A stretch of 64,000 nucleotides of DNA from contig NC_064043.1 of NCBI RefSeq assembly GCF_932526225.1, positions 3,683,001 through 3,747,000 of the forward strand. The letters run 5' to 3'. Numbering within the stretch: position 1 is the first letter of the stretch; every line of letters begins with the position of its first letter. Below, one piece after another: positions 13,452 through 25,301 of the stretch. The translations under genes and the position numbers were made by a program. The stretch comes from Nematostella vectensis. Its lineage: Eukaryota > Cnidaria > Anthozoa > Actiniaria > Edwardsiidae. The notes below the pieces were generated by a model. That model was not told the DNA's origin, did not search any database, and was given only the letters and a program-made list of their open reading frames with translations.

Positions 13452-13768
13452 TTTTTTTTCACAAGAACGTCTTATTTTCAGTTGAGGCTGAGCCGTTCTT
13501 ACTTTTGGAGAATTTTAAGGCTGAATATGTTCTTAACGATGTTCTTTAGTTTTTGTGTATATTATAATACAATACTCGAAGAATTTTAGAAAGAGAATTA
13601 CACAAAATTATCAATAACAATAATATTTAAGGGTGTATTATGAACACAGTTCGATTCTGCATTTTAGAACACAAACAAAACCCGACCATTTTGCATCTCA
13701 GCCTCGGCATGTTCTTAACATGTTCTTAACAATTTGTGAAATCATAGGCTGAACGTTCTTATAAAAAA
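13452..13768. mobile_element. MITE family E1, intact-looking copy
   Basis: A non-coding element of about 317 bp bounded by inverted termini: AAGAACGT near the left end and ACGTTCTTATAAAAAA at the right. GTTCTTA or its complement recurs several times inside. A second copy at about 58296-59017 shares the interior (for example TTCGATTCTGCATTTTAGAA and TTTTGCATCTCAGCCTCGGC), which defines the family. No transposase is present. Confidence 0.75.
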
Positions 13769-14105
13769 TATTTTTATAAAAAAAAGAGTGTAGTCAAAAC
13801 ATACTGTGCCTTTTAGATCGTATTTGACTACGTTCTCACTGATTTATTTTACGATGCAGGCTGCTGGATAGGAAAGGCGAGATTATTAAGAGGGAGGAAA
13901 GGAGAGATTATTGAGACGGAGGAAATTCAGATCGCTATTGGGGAGCCACCACGTACCATCTTTATGAAAATGATTTTTTTCACTAAAATAAGAAATGGAT
14001 CAATAACGGCTCAACGGGATAATATGCGTGTTGTATTTTTATAGATCGGGAGGATAAACAATCTACATGTAGAATTTTTATAGATCGAAAGGATAATCTA
14101 TGTAT

Positions 14106-14505
14106 AGCACGGGTGGCCGAGTGTGTTAGCGCGTCGGCCTCTCACCGCTGTGGCCAAGGTTCGAATCCTGGCTCAAACTGGGGATTTTTTCCGGGTTCCT
14201 GCCTTGGTTCGAATTTGTGTCACAAGTGAGTTGAAGTTATTCTCCCGTGTTTCCAGTCTTCTCGGATAAGGACACTAAACCGGAGGTCCCGTCTCTTCAA
14301 GCTGCACTACATTAACCTGAACCGAAGGGACGTAAAAGAACCACTGGGGACGCAATAAACCCTCTGGCAGTGACCACCCCCAGTGACAGTGCTTACAATG
14401 CTTACTAACAATACACTCAAGGGGGTACTTGATTTGGGGCCTAGCCTAGCTTTGCTGTGCCTTCCGCACCAGTATAACTGGTGGAAATAAATAGAAAAAA
14501 AAAAA
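14106..14505 (+). mobile_element. tRNA-derived SINE
   Basis: The 5' head reads as a tRNA-like pol III promoter. An A-box-like TGGCCGAGTGTG lies near 14114 and a perfect B box GGTTCGAATCC at 14158-14168, correctly spaced. A tRNA-unrelated body of about 300 bp follows, with GGACACTAAACCGGAGGTCC, and ends in an A-rich tail (AAATAAATAGAAAAAAAAAA). That head-body-tail order is diagnostic for a SINE. The head no longer folds as a convincing functional tRNA with a clear anticodon arm, so this is not annotated as a tRNA gene. I cannot name the family with certainty. Confidence 0.85.
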
Positions 14506-14548
14506 GATAGAAGAGCATTTCAGTCCACGTTTAACTGACAATACAAGC

Positions 14549-15205
14549 AGGTCAATGAGAACTATGGGACGGGAAAGTATAGGTCAATAAGAACTAAGGG
14601 TGGGGACAGTATAGGTCAATACGAACTAAGTGTGGGGACAGTATAGGTCAATACGAACTAAGGGAGGGGACAGTATAGGTCAATACGAACTAAGGATGGG
14701 GACACTATAGGTCAATACGAACTAAGGGTGGGGACAGTATAGGTCAATACGAACTAAGGGTGGGGACAGTATAGGTCAATACGAACTAGGGGAGGGGACA
14801 GTATAGGTCAATACGAACTAAGGGTGGGGACAGTATAGGTCAATACGAACTATGGGTGGGGACAGTATAGGTCAATACGAACTAAGGGTGGGGACAGTAT
14901 AGGTCAATACGAACTAAGGGTGGGGACAGTTTAGGTCAATACGAACCAAGGGAGGGGACAGTATAGGTCAATACTAACTAAGGGTGGGGACAGTTTAGGT
15001 CAATACGAACTAAGGGTGGGGACAGTATAGGTCAATACGAACTAAGGGTGGGGACAGTATAGGTCAATACGAACTAAGGGTGGGGACAGTATAGGTCAAT
15101 ACGAACTAAGGATGGGGACAGTATAGGTCAATACGAACTAAGGGTGGGGACAGTATAGGTCAATACTAAATAGGGGAGGGAACAGTATAGGTCAATACGA
15201 ACTAG
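14549..15205. repeat. 32-bp minisatellite, about 20 copies
   Basis: Twenty-plus head-to-tail copies of a 32-bp unit whose core is AGGTCAATACGAACTAAGGG followed by TGGGGACAGTAT. Copies differ by single bases, indicating a fairly young array. It begins just after the A-rich tail of the SINE. Confidence 0.95.
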
Positions 15206-15295
15206 GGTGCGAACATTAACTTGGCTCTAGTGAACTGATGTTTCAAGTCCATGCAAACTTGTGACTAATCACATGCGCGAATCAAGGCCCGCCAC

Positions 15296-15782
15296 CACGG
15301 TCAGGGGGTTCTAACCGGGTTTCCTGTGGCATCACGGTCAGGGGGTTCTAACTGGGTTTCTTGTGGTATCAAGGTCAGGGGGTTCTAACCGGGTTTCCTG
15401 TGGCATCACAGTCAGGGGGTTCTAACCGGGTTTCCTGTGGCATCACGGTCAGGGGTTTCTAACCGGGTTTCTTGTGTTATCACGGTCAAGGGGTTCTAAC
15501 TGGGTTTCCTGTGGTATAACGGCCAAGGGGTTGTGATCGGGTTTACTGTGGCATCACGGTCAGGGGGTTCTAACCGGGTTTCCTGTGGCATCACGATCAG
15601 GGGGTTCTAACCGGGTTTCTTGTGGTATCAAGGTCAGGGGGTTCTAACCAGGTTTCCTGTGGCATCACAGTCAGGGGGTTCTAACCGGGTTTCCTGTGGT
15701 ATAACGGCCAAGGGGCTGTGATCGGGTTTAATGTGGTATCACGGTAAGGGTATTATAACCGGGTTTCCTGTGGTATCACGGC
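15296..15782. repeat. 37-bp minisatellite, about 13 copies
   Basis: Thirteen or so copies of a 37-bp unit with core CAGGGGGTTCTAACCGGG followed by TTTCCTGTGGCATCACGGT. Several copies share a variant (GGCCAAGGGG with GATCGGG), which recurs as a block and suggests multi-unit duplication. Confidence 0.95.
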
Positions 15783-18124
15783 CATCCTCAAGCACAGGAA
15801 GCCCGTTGAGAGGGACTACGTTAAAGGGCGCAAGGCTCTTTGAGCCCGCTGGGTTTGACCTACCGTCGGTCTATCAATTCTAACATTTTAAGATCAATTC
15901 TTAATGGAGTATTAATCTATTTTGATAATTTTTTTTTTTAAAAAAATCGTCTTCTTTCAAGCAATCGATTTCATGTAAAACTTGTAGCACTATTAAGATA
16001 CAAGTAAAAACCGCGCGTTCATGTAAATAAATAAAAAAAAACCAGTCCCTAAGAAAAGAGGAGGTGGGGGCAAGCGCCCCCCCTTGCCCCTCCCCGTCCG
16101 CCGCCCCTGATCTTTTGCAGATTTATTCTACGGGCATTATTATTGTGTTTTTGTCTAAGACGAAAGTGGCTGTTGATGTTGTTGTTGTTGTGGCTTGTTA
16201 CAATTAATGATAATATGCTGTTGTTGAATTGTGTACGAAGTGTACGAAGCTGTTTTAATTTGCAGTCTCCCTAAATTCATTTTATCACGGATAAATATTT
16301 TATTTCATGATTTTTATTTACTTTATTTCTGTTTGTTTTCCTATATAACAATTGCTTCAGCCCATATTCTGTTAGAATTCGTGTCAAAAATGCCGCTAAT
16401 TCAAATAAGAAAGTAACCAAGAAATATGTAAAATACATAAATTTATTTCCGTTACGTCAAGAATGTCCCAGTCTTCAAGGCGCCTTGGCTAGAACGTCCG
16501 TCCTCGTCACGACCGGGCAATGAAACGGTAAAATGGCGGTAATGCGGTAATGGCGGCCTGCGTAATAAGTGCACTGATTGCCGCACGTTTTCGCCGAGTA
16601 ATATTTAATACATCGGCTCGAGTCAAGGCAAATTTAGCTTTGATGTTTCACTAAAGTGTAGCTTTTCACCATTTTAAGTATTCTACGAGTAGCTCTACTT
16701 GTGAGGGATATAAATGGTGCTTAAAGTGCTATTTACGTGACAAGTATATGATGTATGCGTGGATTTCTGACAGCTATTTTTGAAATGTGTCTCCTGATAG
16801 TACATCTACACAACCAGAGTTGTAATCTTAAGCCGTTGATCAAGAAAGTTAGATTTTGTTGTGATTCAGGTAATTCTGTGGGGCGAACTGGCGCCAACGG
16901 GTAAAAAACATAAAGTCGGCAAAAGGGTGGAGCTAGTAAAATAACATGTAATAAGAAATCCTTTTTAAAGAATAATAGGGAGGGATTGAATGGAAGAGGT
17001 TTTATCTCAAAATTTTCACGATTTTTATGTTTCCTCTTGCTATATCTCTCTCGTCATACTATGCCGATGCCTAATTGTCTACATATTAAAATTGGTTGTG
17101 TTTCATGTATGCGATTTTTCATACCTATAGTTATCCCTTACGTTTTTATTATACATATTTGTTACTATAGATCTATTAGTACATTTCACTCGCGCACTTG
17201 TCCAAAGCAAAACGATATCATTTTAGGAAAATCACGTTCTTAGCAAACGTTATTTTTCTCTTTGATGGACAGATTGGCAACAATGAAGAAAAGAACACAT
17301 GTTTGTCGAGTTCATGATAAATTAAAATCCGTGGTTTTGTCAATTAGTTTAAGTCGAAGGGGATATTCTTTTTTATCTTTCAATCAATGACATGTTCTAG
17401 TCTTGGCAGCACGAAACCCTCGCTATTTCATCACGATCTTTTTATTCTTAACCTTTTCACTTAGAAAAATTGATCCATCAATCAAATGTTACTAAATGTT
17501 GTTGCTCATGTTACGAATTTTATTAGTGCAAGGAAAACCATTTGTACTGCAGTTTATCGGCTATCTGTTGCAGTTAAGTGGCTCACAAGAGACGCTTGAT
17601 TTATCTGGTTTGGTCTAATTACTAAGCTTGGCCTTTTTTGACATCTTGAAAACAATCCCACTTGATCTTCTGAGAGAGACTGCAGATAAAAAAACTGGAG
17701 GATTCCAGGTCATTTCAAATTATATGATTAATTTTAATTTGAATTTACGATTATTTCTCTTTACTAGATGGATACTGACGCGTTGTTTTGTCTCAAGCAT
17801 GTGCTCCTTTAAAATAATTCGGTGCTCTTAAGTATCTTTTAATTCTGGCAGGATACTGCGTGAGTGTCTATATAATCCATCTCCGGCATGTGTAGTGTAC
17901 ACAAGGAGCTCTCGTAGACCTTCAAGTCATAACAGAACAATAAATGTCGTAGCTAATAATAGTTAGAAAACTAAAGTGGCGCGAATTGCAGGGAAAAGGT
18001 CAGTCTATTTAGCGGAAGGCTGTAAAATACAAACCACCTCTTTACTCCTACAACTCTCAAAACACACTTAGCGAATCTCACCGGAATCCTTTATCAATAG
18101 CAATTACGAATGAATCGTGATTTT
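15783..18124. other. Intergenic, no gene recognised
   Basis: AT-rich sequence with a C-rich block near 16074-16110 and a short GTT microsatellite near 16170-16195. Open frames here are short, low-complexity and without domains. Confidence 0.5.
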
Positions 18125-18126
18125 GA

Positions 18127-18185
18127 GCCAATGATTAGGTGGACCGGTTGTGACGTCATAGGCCATCGTATGCAACTATAAGTAG
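18127..18185 (+). promoter_or_regulatory. CCAAT-CRE-TATA promoter of the downstream GPCR
   Basis: A compact array of textbook elements: CCAAT at 18128-18132, the full palindromic cAMP-response element TGACGTCA at 18151-18158, and TATAAG at 18177-18182. The predicted transcription start would be near 18205-18215, about 375 bp upstream of the GPCR start codon. A CRE suggests control by CREB/ATF factors and hence cAMP or calcium signalling. The elements are seen in sequence; their use is inferred. Confidence 0.6.
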
Positions 18186-18585
18186 CGACAATTTTGAGGA
18201 AAAGTCAGAGTGTGTGGGTTGACTGGCTATGAGATTTATTGGATCAAAGCTTACAAGGGTAGAGTGACAAAGTGAGTTAGCTTCCTCGAGGCAAAAGGGG
18301 CTCCGTTGCGTATTGAAGACAGCGCAGAACATTCTCCACGAGCACGCAACGATTACACCTGTTCTCCCCTTTAAAAGCCAGGGCGCGTAGCTTGGACGAA
18401 TTCCCTGCACAGGAGCTGGCTTTTCCTGAGGTCTGATAATAATTGCTTAAAGACGTGCTTTGAATATCAAAAATGATTTTTGTGCGTTACTCTACAGGAG
18501 GTAAGCAAAAGGACAAATCCCCCGTCGACATTTACAAAGGACGCGAACACACTAAGGAAACTGAAACCTTTTGAGTTTCGACAAA

Positions 18586-19722
18586 ATGAATTTATCATCG
18601 ACTCATGCGCCTTCGACTGTCGCCAACTGCTCGGGGATTCAGAGCCGTTTTGATGGCCGTAGTTCTGTGGCCATCAAGTCTACTGTGCTGTGCATGATTT
18701 TTATTACTGCGCTGATGGGAAACATTATCCTCATCACAGTCATCATGAAGACTAAATCTCTGCGGCGGACAATGAACTATTTTCTCGTTAATCGTGCTGT
18801 TGCCGATATAATAATGCCTGCGTTTTATGTTCCCCGCGAGTTATTTCCTATAATAAGCGGCTCTCATGAATGGCAAATAAGCGGAGAGTTTGGTGCAGCC
18901 ATGTGCAAACTTTTACCCTTCATTATCGATACAGCATCTGTAGTATCTATACTTAGCATGATCTGTATTACTATCGATCGCTTTTGTGCGGTTGTGTTGC
19001 CGATGAAGAGAGATCTCATAACTGGTAAGACGCGTACGGCGACCATCATTCTTACCTGGTTTCTTGGTATCTTGTACACGGCTCCGTGGTTTTACGTCGC
19101 TAAAATCCGCACGGTTGGGTTGGCCCGCTACTGCGTCGTCAGTTGGGAGCCTGCTTTCGACCACTTTAAATCCATGACAATTCAAGTCGTCCTCTTGGTC
19201 GTAATCTTTGGTATTTTCCCTTGGATTCTGGTCTGTGTATTGTATACTATGATGGTCTTAGGTGTGGAGAAGTCCAAGAAGGCTGCAGGTGATCGTAGAC
19301 GCTCTTCGGAGGCCCCGTGTAGGCAATCGCGACGCAGTTCTAACGACGCGCGGGTGATGCGGCTAGCGCTTACCGTCGTGGCGGTGCTAGCGATTTGCAA
19401 CTTTCCCCACTGCACGATGCTGATGGTTGTGGCTTTCGCTTGGCGATGGGTGGTTAACTGCACTACCAAGCCTGCGTACTGGGATATCTTGTTCGCAACG
19501 GCTAAGTACCTAGTACTTGCCAACACTGCGATTAACCCTCTGATTTGCTTTGTGTTCGGAGAGAACTTCCGCAAGGGCTTGAAAACCCTGCTAGTGCGAC
19601 CCAAAACAAGATTAATGTCTCTGCTTGGTCAGAGCAAAACATCGAATACAACAGTCCATATAAACGCGCTATCATCACTTGTGGAACGTCAGCCGGCCTC
19701 GCCAAGGGGTTCCTATGGATAA
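18586..19722 (+). CDS. Class-A (rhodopsin-family) GPCR, paralogue of the one at 1933-3114
   Basis: An intronless 378-aa receptor. The ATG at 18586 (context ACAAA-ATG-A) is chosen over an upstream in-frame TTG. Landmarks, numbered from that Met: N-terminal glycosylation sites NLS and NCS; TM1 MGN; TM2 AVAD with Asp74; Cys107 and Cys183 for the extracellular disulfide; DRF (131-133); Trp158; Pro212 in TM5; CNFP (271-274) in TM6; NPLICF (317-322) in TM7; helix 8 ENFRKGL. The third intracellular loop is longer than in the paralogue and carries two RRSS motifs (238-241, 249-252), which fit protein kinase A sites and could mediate desensitisation (inference). It shares IDRFCAVVLPMKRD-type stretches with the minus-strand GPCR, so both descend from a local or tandem duplication. 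The ligand is unknown. A CRE-TATA promoter lies upstream. Confidence 0.95.
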   Translation: MNLSSTHAPSTVANCSGIQSRFDGRSSVAIKSTVLCMIFITALMGNIILITVIMKTKSLRRTMNYFLVNRAVADIIMPAFYVPRELFPIISGSHEWQISGEFGAAMCKLLPFIIDTASVVSILSMICITIDRFCAVVLPMKRDLITGKTRTATIILTWFLGILYTAPWFYVAKIRTVGLARYCVVSWEPAFDHFKSMTIQVVLLVVIFGIFPWILVCVLYTMMVLGVEKSKKAAGDRRRSSEAPCRQSRRSSNDARVMRLALTVVAVLAICNFPHCTMLMVVAFAWRWVVNCTTKPAYWDILFATAKYLVLANTAINPLICFVFGENFRKGLKTLLVRPKTRLMSLLGQSKTSNTTVHINALSSLVERQPASPRGSYG

Positions 19723-19739
19723 GTAATAAAGTCATATAG

Positions 19740-21950
19740 GGAAAAAGAAAATAGTCTAGTCGTGTCCACAGGACAGAGACGCAAAAGAAAAATATAAAAA
19801 AAACATAACGAATTATTTATAACCTTTGCCTTTTGGAAGAGAACAGCAATCAAATATAGACCCAGTGATTCGCGAACGAAAAACTAGAAACAACATTTAT
19901 TGGAGACTCTAAGGAAACTTTATTCTCATCGTGAAATTTTTACATGTTGAAACGTTAGTGATGTTTGAATATTCAGTAATGATTTGTTTATTGAGAAGTC
20001 TGTTATTGACTTCCAAAAATTTGTAGCATTTCATTAAAACACAGTATGGGTCATAACTTAGTACAGAGATTAAAGATATTCTATATCTTGTATCACAAAT
20101 ATTTTTACAAATACCTTCGTTATATTCCCATGTCTCATAGCCTGACAATCCCTTATCTTGCAAGCAATCGAAAATAAAAACCTTTTAGATGCCCGGGGAA
20201 TAAGACAAACCTAATCGATCTATGAGTAACGAGGATAGTTTATTCCAAGAAAGCCCTTAGGCGTTTAGTTTGTGGTAAGAAGTTATGGCCGACTCAATTC
20301 ATGGCTATATTAGTCAAGGAAACAAAAGTTCTAGTAATAACACGGCAATTTTTCAACAAAATTATTTTCAATTTTTGCATTGGGACGGATACCATGATAA
20401 TCTCACCCCGACCACAAAAACAAAAATATCACGTTCACAAATGATCGAATTTTGATATGAAACACTGTCTTTCTACTGATAACGAAAGGAAACTCATTAT
20501 AGCTGAGCTTTTAGAGTCCACGCAATCATTTTTCTTTGTCGTGATAAATGATTGTTTTGTACACTGTTAAAAAACACTGTAATGTTTTCATTAGTACAAA
20601 AAATAAGACTTTGTTCAGATGGTGTTGCTCATTTAAAAGTGATAATTTTCCCTAAAATACTAATCACCAGTGAAACCCCAGTAGCTTAGAATCAGTTATG
20701 GATTATTCATAGTAATAAAGCCAAGTACCAAACGTTATTTTCTTAATTCATGTGTAAATAGATCCGCTCTTCTCTCGTTCCCACCTAGCCTTTATAACAA
20801 ACCAAGATTATTTTAAAAAGATTACAGGTTTATCGCTCTCAAGAGAGCGGTAATAAAACTCTTTGGGCGTTGTTCGTGCCGATGATTAATTCTTTTGTCT
20901 AACAAAAAAATCACTATTTTTCACAAACACTATCAACGGAAATAATGAAGGTTCAGTAAAGCAAATGATATAAGGCATACACATTTCATCTTTCTTTCAT
21001 TTCATAAATTTGATTGAAATAAACGTCTCGAGAAATGGATAACTCCTTATTGTTTTCCTTGTATGCAAAAATTTGATGTAACCAAGGTTTAACTTCAGTT
21101 GAAAAAGAATTTGTTTTCATTGGTGTACTTGTTGTGCACAAAACTGCATATAAATGCATGATTAAAGAGAAAGATTAAATCAATAAACACGATTTGGTGT
21201 GTTCTAAGCAAGGAACCAATAACGGCTTGCAACGAGTAAAATAGCATGATTTTTAAATATGCTCGATATTTTACAGTCTCGATAACGGGACTGAAAAAAA
21301 TACTAGAATGCCTCAGAGAAAAATATATAATGATTTAACACGCAGAACTAATAATATTGATGCTGAGAACACCTATTTTAATAACACTGAGTAGTCTACA
21401 CAGCTGAGTGCATCTGCAAAATACGTTACTAATTTTGGGATATTATTTAGAGTTTAGACTCTCCTCTCTCCAGGAAGTCATTGAGTCCGAGTGTAATTAT
21501 TTTTCTTTAATCAACTCCGATTCCATCAATTGCTTTTGTAATCCCCATCGTTCAATAATCGTTTCTGGATGCCTTCTAGAATCACTTACAATAATAATAA
21601 TACTTCTTGCTTTTCCGTGCGCAGATAACAAACGGGAAATCAAATTTACACAATATTTGGAATTGGAGGAGCTAAGTACACTCAGCTTATTTGTGATATT
21701 TGTGCCATTTTGCTAAATCTGGTGGCATCGAAGTATTCCTTTTCTCGCCCGTCCTTTGGGAGACATTTCGGAGACTCGGTAAACGACCACATTTGGTGGT
21801 AGAGATTATCACTAGAAAACACAGGTAGCCCAGGCAATGGTTGCTTGTTTAGCTCGGAATTCGGCTGTTCTGAGAGGGGACGAGTAAAGCGTTTTTTGTG
21901 TGAAATGTTGTCAAAAAAATTGCCTTAAAACTAATAAGATGCCTTTATGT
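19740..21950. other. 3' flank of GPCR and intergenic, no gene recognised
   Basis: AT-rich and without repeats large enough to name. An AATAAA overlaps the GPCR stop region at 19725-19730. No domain-bearing frame or RNA gene was seen. Confidence 0.5.
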
Positions 21951-22901
21951 TGTCAAATTTGGGGGGGGGGGGGGGTGGTGGTTCTTTACAGAATTTATAA
22001 ATTCCGTCTGCCTGCACCCTAAATTAATAATTTTCTCCACAATCTTTTATTAGTCGTTCTTGCATGAGAAAACAGCGTTTATTTTGGGCTCCCTGTGGAT
22101 TTGGACGGTAAAGAGAGTGTTTTAGAAAGTCACAGCTCCCCCGCGCGCTCTCCCCAGGCTCTTTAGGCCCATTTAGAAAAGGAAATCTAGGGGGCAGATC
22201 TAGGGTTTCAAAATGGTAGGTGGATAATGGCGGGATAGACGGATTATAATTGATCCAATGGTCACATAGATCTAACAATACTTCATCATGCTGAGTTGGA
22301 TTTGTCGCGTCATCAAAATCCATATGAAGAAAACGTTGTCGTTTTGAGGGAGGAATCTTATTTTCGATACTTTCTCCATTGACCAAGGAAGGTCACAGTC
22401 ACCGTTTTTCTCTTCTGATTACAATTCATAAAGTTTACGAAGCACCTGCGGTACGGCAACCTTAAAAATGACAAGAATCATGCAGTTTTTCCAAATAAGG
22501 GATATGTTAGTTTCCTTATGTGGAAGTGACCACGTTTGTCAAAAACGACAACTTTTGGCTAAATTTTCTTGATATGAAGCAGGCGGCGGAAAATGGACAG
22601 TACCTCCCGTCCCTCAGACATTTATTTTCTTCAAACAAAGTGACTTTTACTTTTCAATTTTTTTACTCAAAACGGGAGGGGGGGGGGGGGGGGGTGGATG
22701 TTCTTTGTCCATATCGTGCAAACGTGGTATGACACCCAAATTTGGACCAATTTTGAAGAAACTGTATTTTTTTCTTATTAGCCCTTATATGTCCATTAGT
22801 TATGTGTTTTTAACATGGTACATTGAAAAAACTATTTATCAACAACTTTACAGCTAAAACTTCATATTTACTCGCTTATAAATCAACTTCTTGGCTTTAT
22901 T
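21951..22901. other. 5' flank of the transposase element with two poly-G tracts
   Basis: Contains oligo-G runs at about 21961-21974 and 22678-22694. Each is followed by GGTGG(A/T)-like sequence and TTCTTT, so the two may be related copies of one short repeat. A 120-codon minus-strand frame at 22024-22386 has no recognisable domain. Part of it (near 22138-22180) resembles 45866-45906, which suggests a dispersed repeat, not a gene. Confidence 0.4.
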
Positions 22902-25301
22902 ATGGGTAAAGCTAGGGCAGTTCGTCGAAAAAAGGAATTTCCATGGAAATCGGTTTGTTAGTCCAAAGAAATCAAAGAAAACCGAGGTCAACAGGGAAGA
23001 CTCGATCGAGCAATATTTGGAAGCGCTTCAGCAAGAAGCTTCAACATCAAGGTCTGTTTCGTTCCTTCCAGCCTCCGCTGACCGCCCATTGCCGGATTAG
23101 CTCGCTAGTGGCAATTAAGTTATTTAAAGATTAAAGCTTGATCCTCTTCAAGATTTGAACGAGCATAACACTGAATCAGGAGATGTTTATGTACCTGGCT
23201 ACCGATTTATGGATATGGACATCCTATGTGATGTGTTTTCACTGCTCAGATGTGCCGAATGTGGTCACCACAGTCTTTGTCTAATGGAAAACCACATGGG
23301 CAGAATGGGATGTGCTTCGCATCTAAGGCTTCTATGTAACAACTGCGGTTGGAAGAATGAATTTTTTACTTCAAAAAAGCAGACCAAGAGCTTTGAAGTT
23401 AATCGAAGACTTGTTTATTCTATGCGCTCAATAGGGAAAGGACACAGTGGTGCAAAAAAGTTCTGCACATATATTAACATGCCTCCACCCCCTACTGCTA
23501 GAGCTTATGGCAAAAATTCAAGAACAATAATAAAAGTTATAAAGAATATTGCCAAGAATTCAATGCTGGAAGCTGGGCAAGAATTGCATTTGAAGGAGGG
23601 TATAGAGCCTGGAACAATTATGAATTGTGGAGTTTCCTGTGACGGAACATGGCAGAAGAGGGGGTTTTCCTCTAGTAATGGGTGTGTAACAGCCATTTCA
23701 ATCTCAAGCGGCAAGGTTCTCGATGCAGAAGCCCTCACCTTGAATTGTAAACAATGTCAGGTACATGGCAATTTAGAGAAAGACAGTAAAGAGTATGCTT
23801 TGTGGAGGGCAGACCACAATAACTGTAAATCAAATTACAAGGGGTCTTCCCCCTCTATGGAGTCTGAGGAAATGGAGCGAATGTTTAGTCGGTCTCGGGA
23901 CACTCAGAAATTGAGATATTCTGAACTATATGGTGATGACGATAGTAAAAGATTCAAGCAGGCAGAGAACATTTATGAAGATGATGGGGTTCGTGTTGAG
24001 AAAAAGGAGTGTATTGGCCACGAGCAGAAAAGAGTTGGAACTGCTCTGCGAAAACTAAAAAAAGAAACGCCCGGACTAGGAGGAAGAGGAAAGTTGACTG
24101 ATGCCATGATAGATAGACTTCAAAACTATTATGTCATTGCCATACGATCGAATGTTGGCAATTTGGAAGGCATGAGAAATGCCATAATTGCGAGTCTTAT
24201 GCACTGTGCCTCCAACAAGGATCAAAATCTCCATGACCGCTGCCCCAAAGGAACAAAATGCTGGTGCAAGTACCAGCAGGCTGTGGCTAATGAAACAAGA
24301 CATTTATATAAGCATGGTGTTGGATTACCCTCTTCCATTATCCACAAGATAAAGCCAATCTATCAGAGGCTCAGTAATGATGAACTTCTGCTTAAATGTC
24401 TACATGGACCCAAATCAAAATGAGTGTCTCAACAGCATGATTTGGCAGCGTGTCTCAACAGCATGATTTGGCAGCGTGTCTCAACGGCATGATTTGGCAG
24501 CGTGTCTCAACAGCATGATTTGGCAGCGTGTCTCAACAGCATGATTTGGCAGCGTGTCTCAACGGCATGATTTGGCAGCGTGTCTCAACAGCATGATTTG
24601 GCAGCGTGTCTCAACGGCATGATTTGGCAGCGTGTCTCAACGGCATGATTTGGCAGCGTGTCTCAACAGCATGATTTGGCAGCGTGTCTCAACAGCATGA
24701 TTTGGCAGCGTGTCTCAACGGCATGATTTGGCAGCGTGTCTCAACGGCATGATTTGGCAGCGTGTCTCAACAGCATGATTTGGCAGCGTGTCTCAACGGC
24801 ATGATTTGGCAGCGTGTCTCAACGACATGATTTGGCAGCGTGTCTCAACAGCATGATTTGGCAGCGTGTCTCAACAGCATGATTTGGCAGCGTGTCTCAA
24901 CGGCATGATTTGGCAGCGTGTCTCAACGACATGATTTGGCAGCGTGTCTCAACGGCATGATTTGGAAGCGTGTCTCAACAGCATGATTTGGCAGCGTGTC
25001 TCAACAGCATGATTTGGCAGAGTGTCTCAACAGCATGATTTGGCAGCGTGTCCCCAAAGAAGTGTATGTAGGAAGGGACACCCTTGAGCTTGGTTTGTAT
25101 GATGCCATTGCCTACTTCAACATTGGCTCACAAACAGTGATAAAGCTCTTGGAGGGAGTCCACATTGAGGCAGGACGATACACAAAGGAGGGATGTACTG
25201 CTATAGATAGGGAAAGGACCCAGGGTGCGGAATATAAACACAGGGATACCACCAAAAAGCGAAGGAAAGTCCTTAGAGGGCTTAAGAAAAAAAAAATATG
25301 A
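22902..25301 (+). pseudogene. Mutator-like DNA transposase, disrupted
   Basis: A relic of a cnidarian-type transposase that I match to the Mutator-like transposase domain family. An N-terminal piece starts at the ATG at 22902 (MGKARAVRRKKEFPWKSVC, then stop) and continues in another frame to about 23100. The main body, 23155-24423, contains paired zinc-binding-like motifs (CAECG, CNNCG), the hallmark DGTWQKRGF with its presumed first catalytic Asp, YGDDDSKRF, and a CWCKY motif. The frame ends at a TGA at 24421, where an extra A in an AAA run shifts it. The C-terminal part resumes after a 26-bp repeat array at about 25030-25301 (WQRVPKEVYVG, LELGLYDAIAYFN). There are thus at least two frame breaks plus a repeat expansion inside the ORF, so it is non-functional as it stands. 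The element's termini were not identified. Confidence 0.85.
24424..25047 (+). repeat. 26-bp tandem repeat, 24 copies, born from transposase coding DNA
   Basis: Exactly 24 units of 26 bp (GTGTCTCAACAGCATGATTT + GGCAGC) between 24424 and 25047, with A/G variation at one site (CAACAGC/CAACGGC) and rare CGACATG units. The unit is the transposase segment that encodes LNSMIWQR in the proper frame. The array is therefore an in-gene expansion of coding sequence, not an inserted foreign satellite. Confidence 0.97.

Noticed and set aside
14106-14180. tRNA gene
   Set aside because: The A and B boxes are good, but the cloverleaf is not and the sequence continues into a SINE body and A-rich tail.
14549-15782. 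CRISPR array, because of regular 32- and 37-bp periods
   Set aside because: Units are contiguous with no unique spacers and the host is eukaryotic. They are minisatellites.
22024-22386. 120-codon minus-strand frame beginning MVNGESIENK
   Set aside because: No domain, and part of its DNA resembles a stretch near 45.87 kb, which suggests a dispersed repeat.
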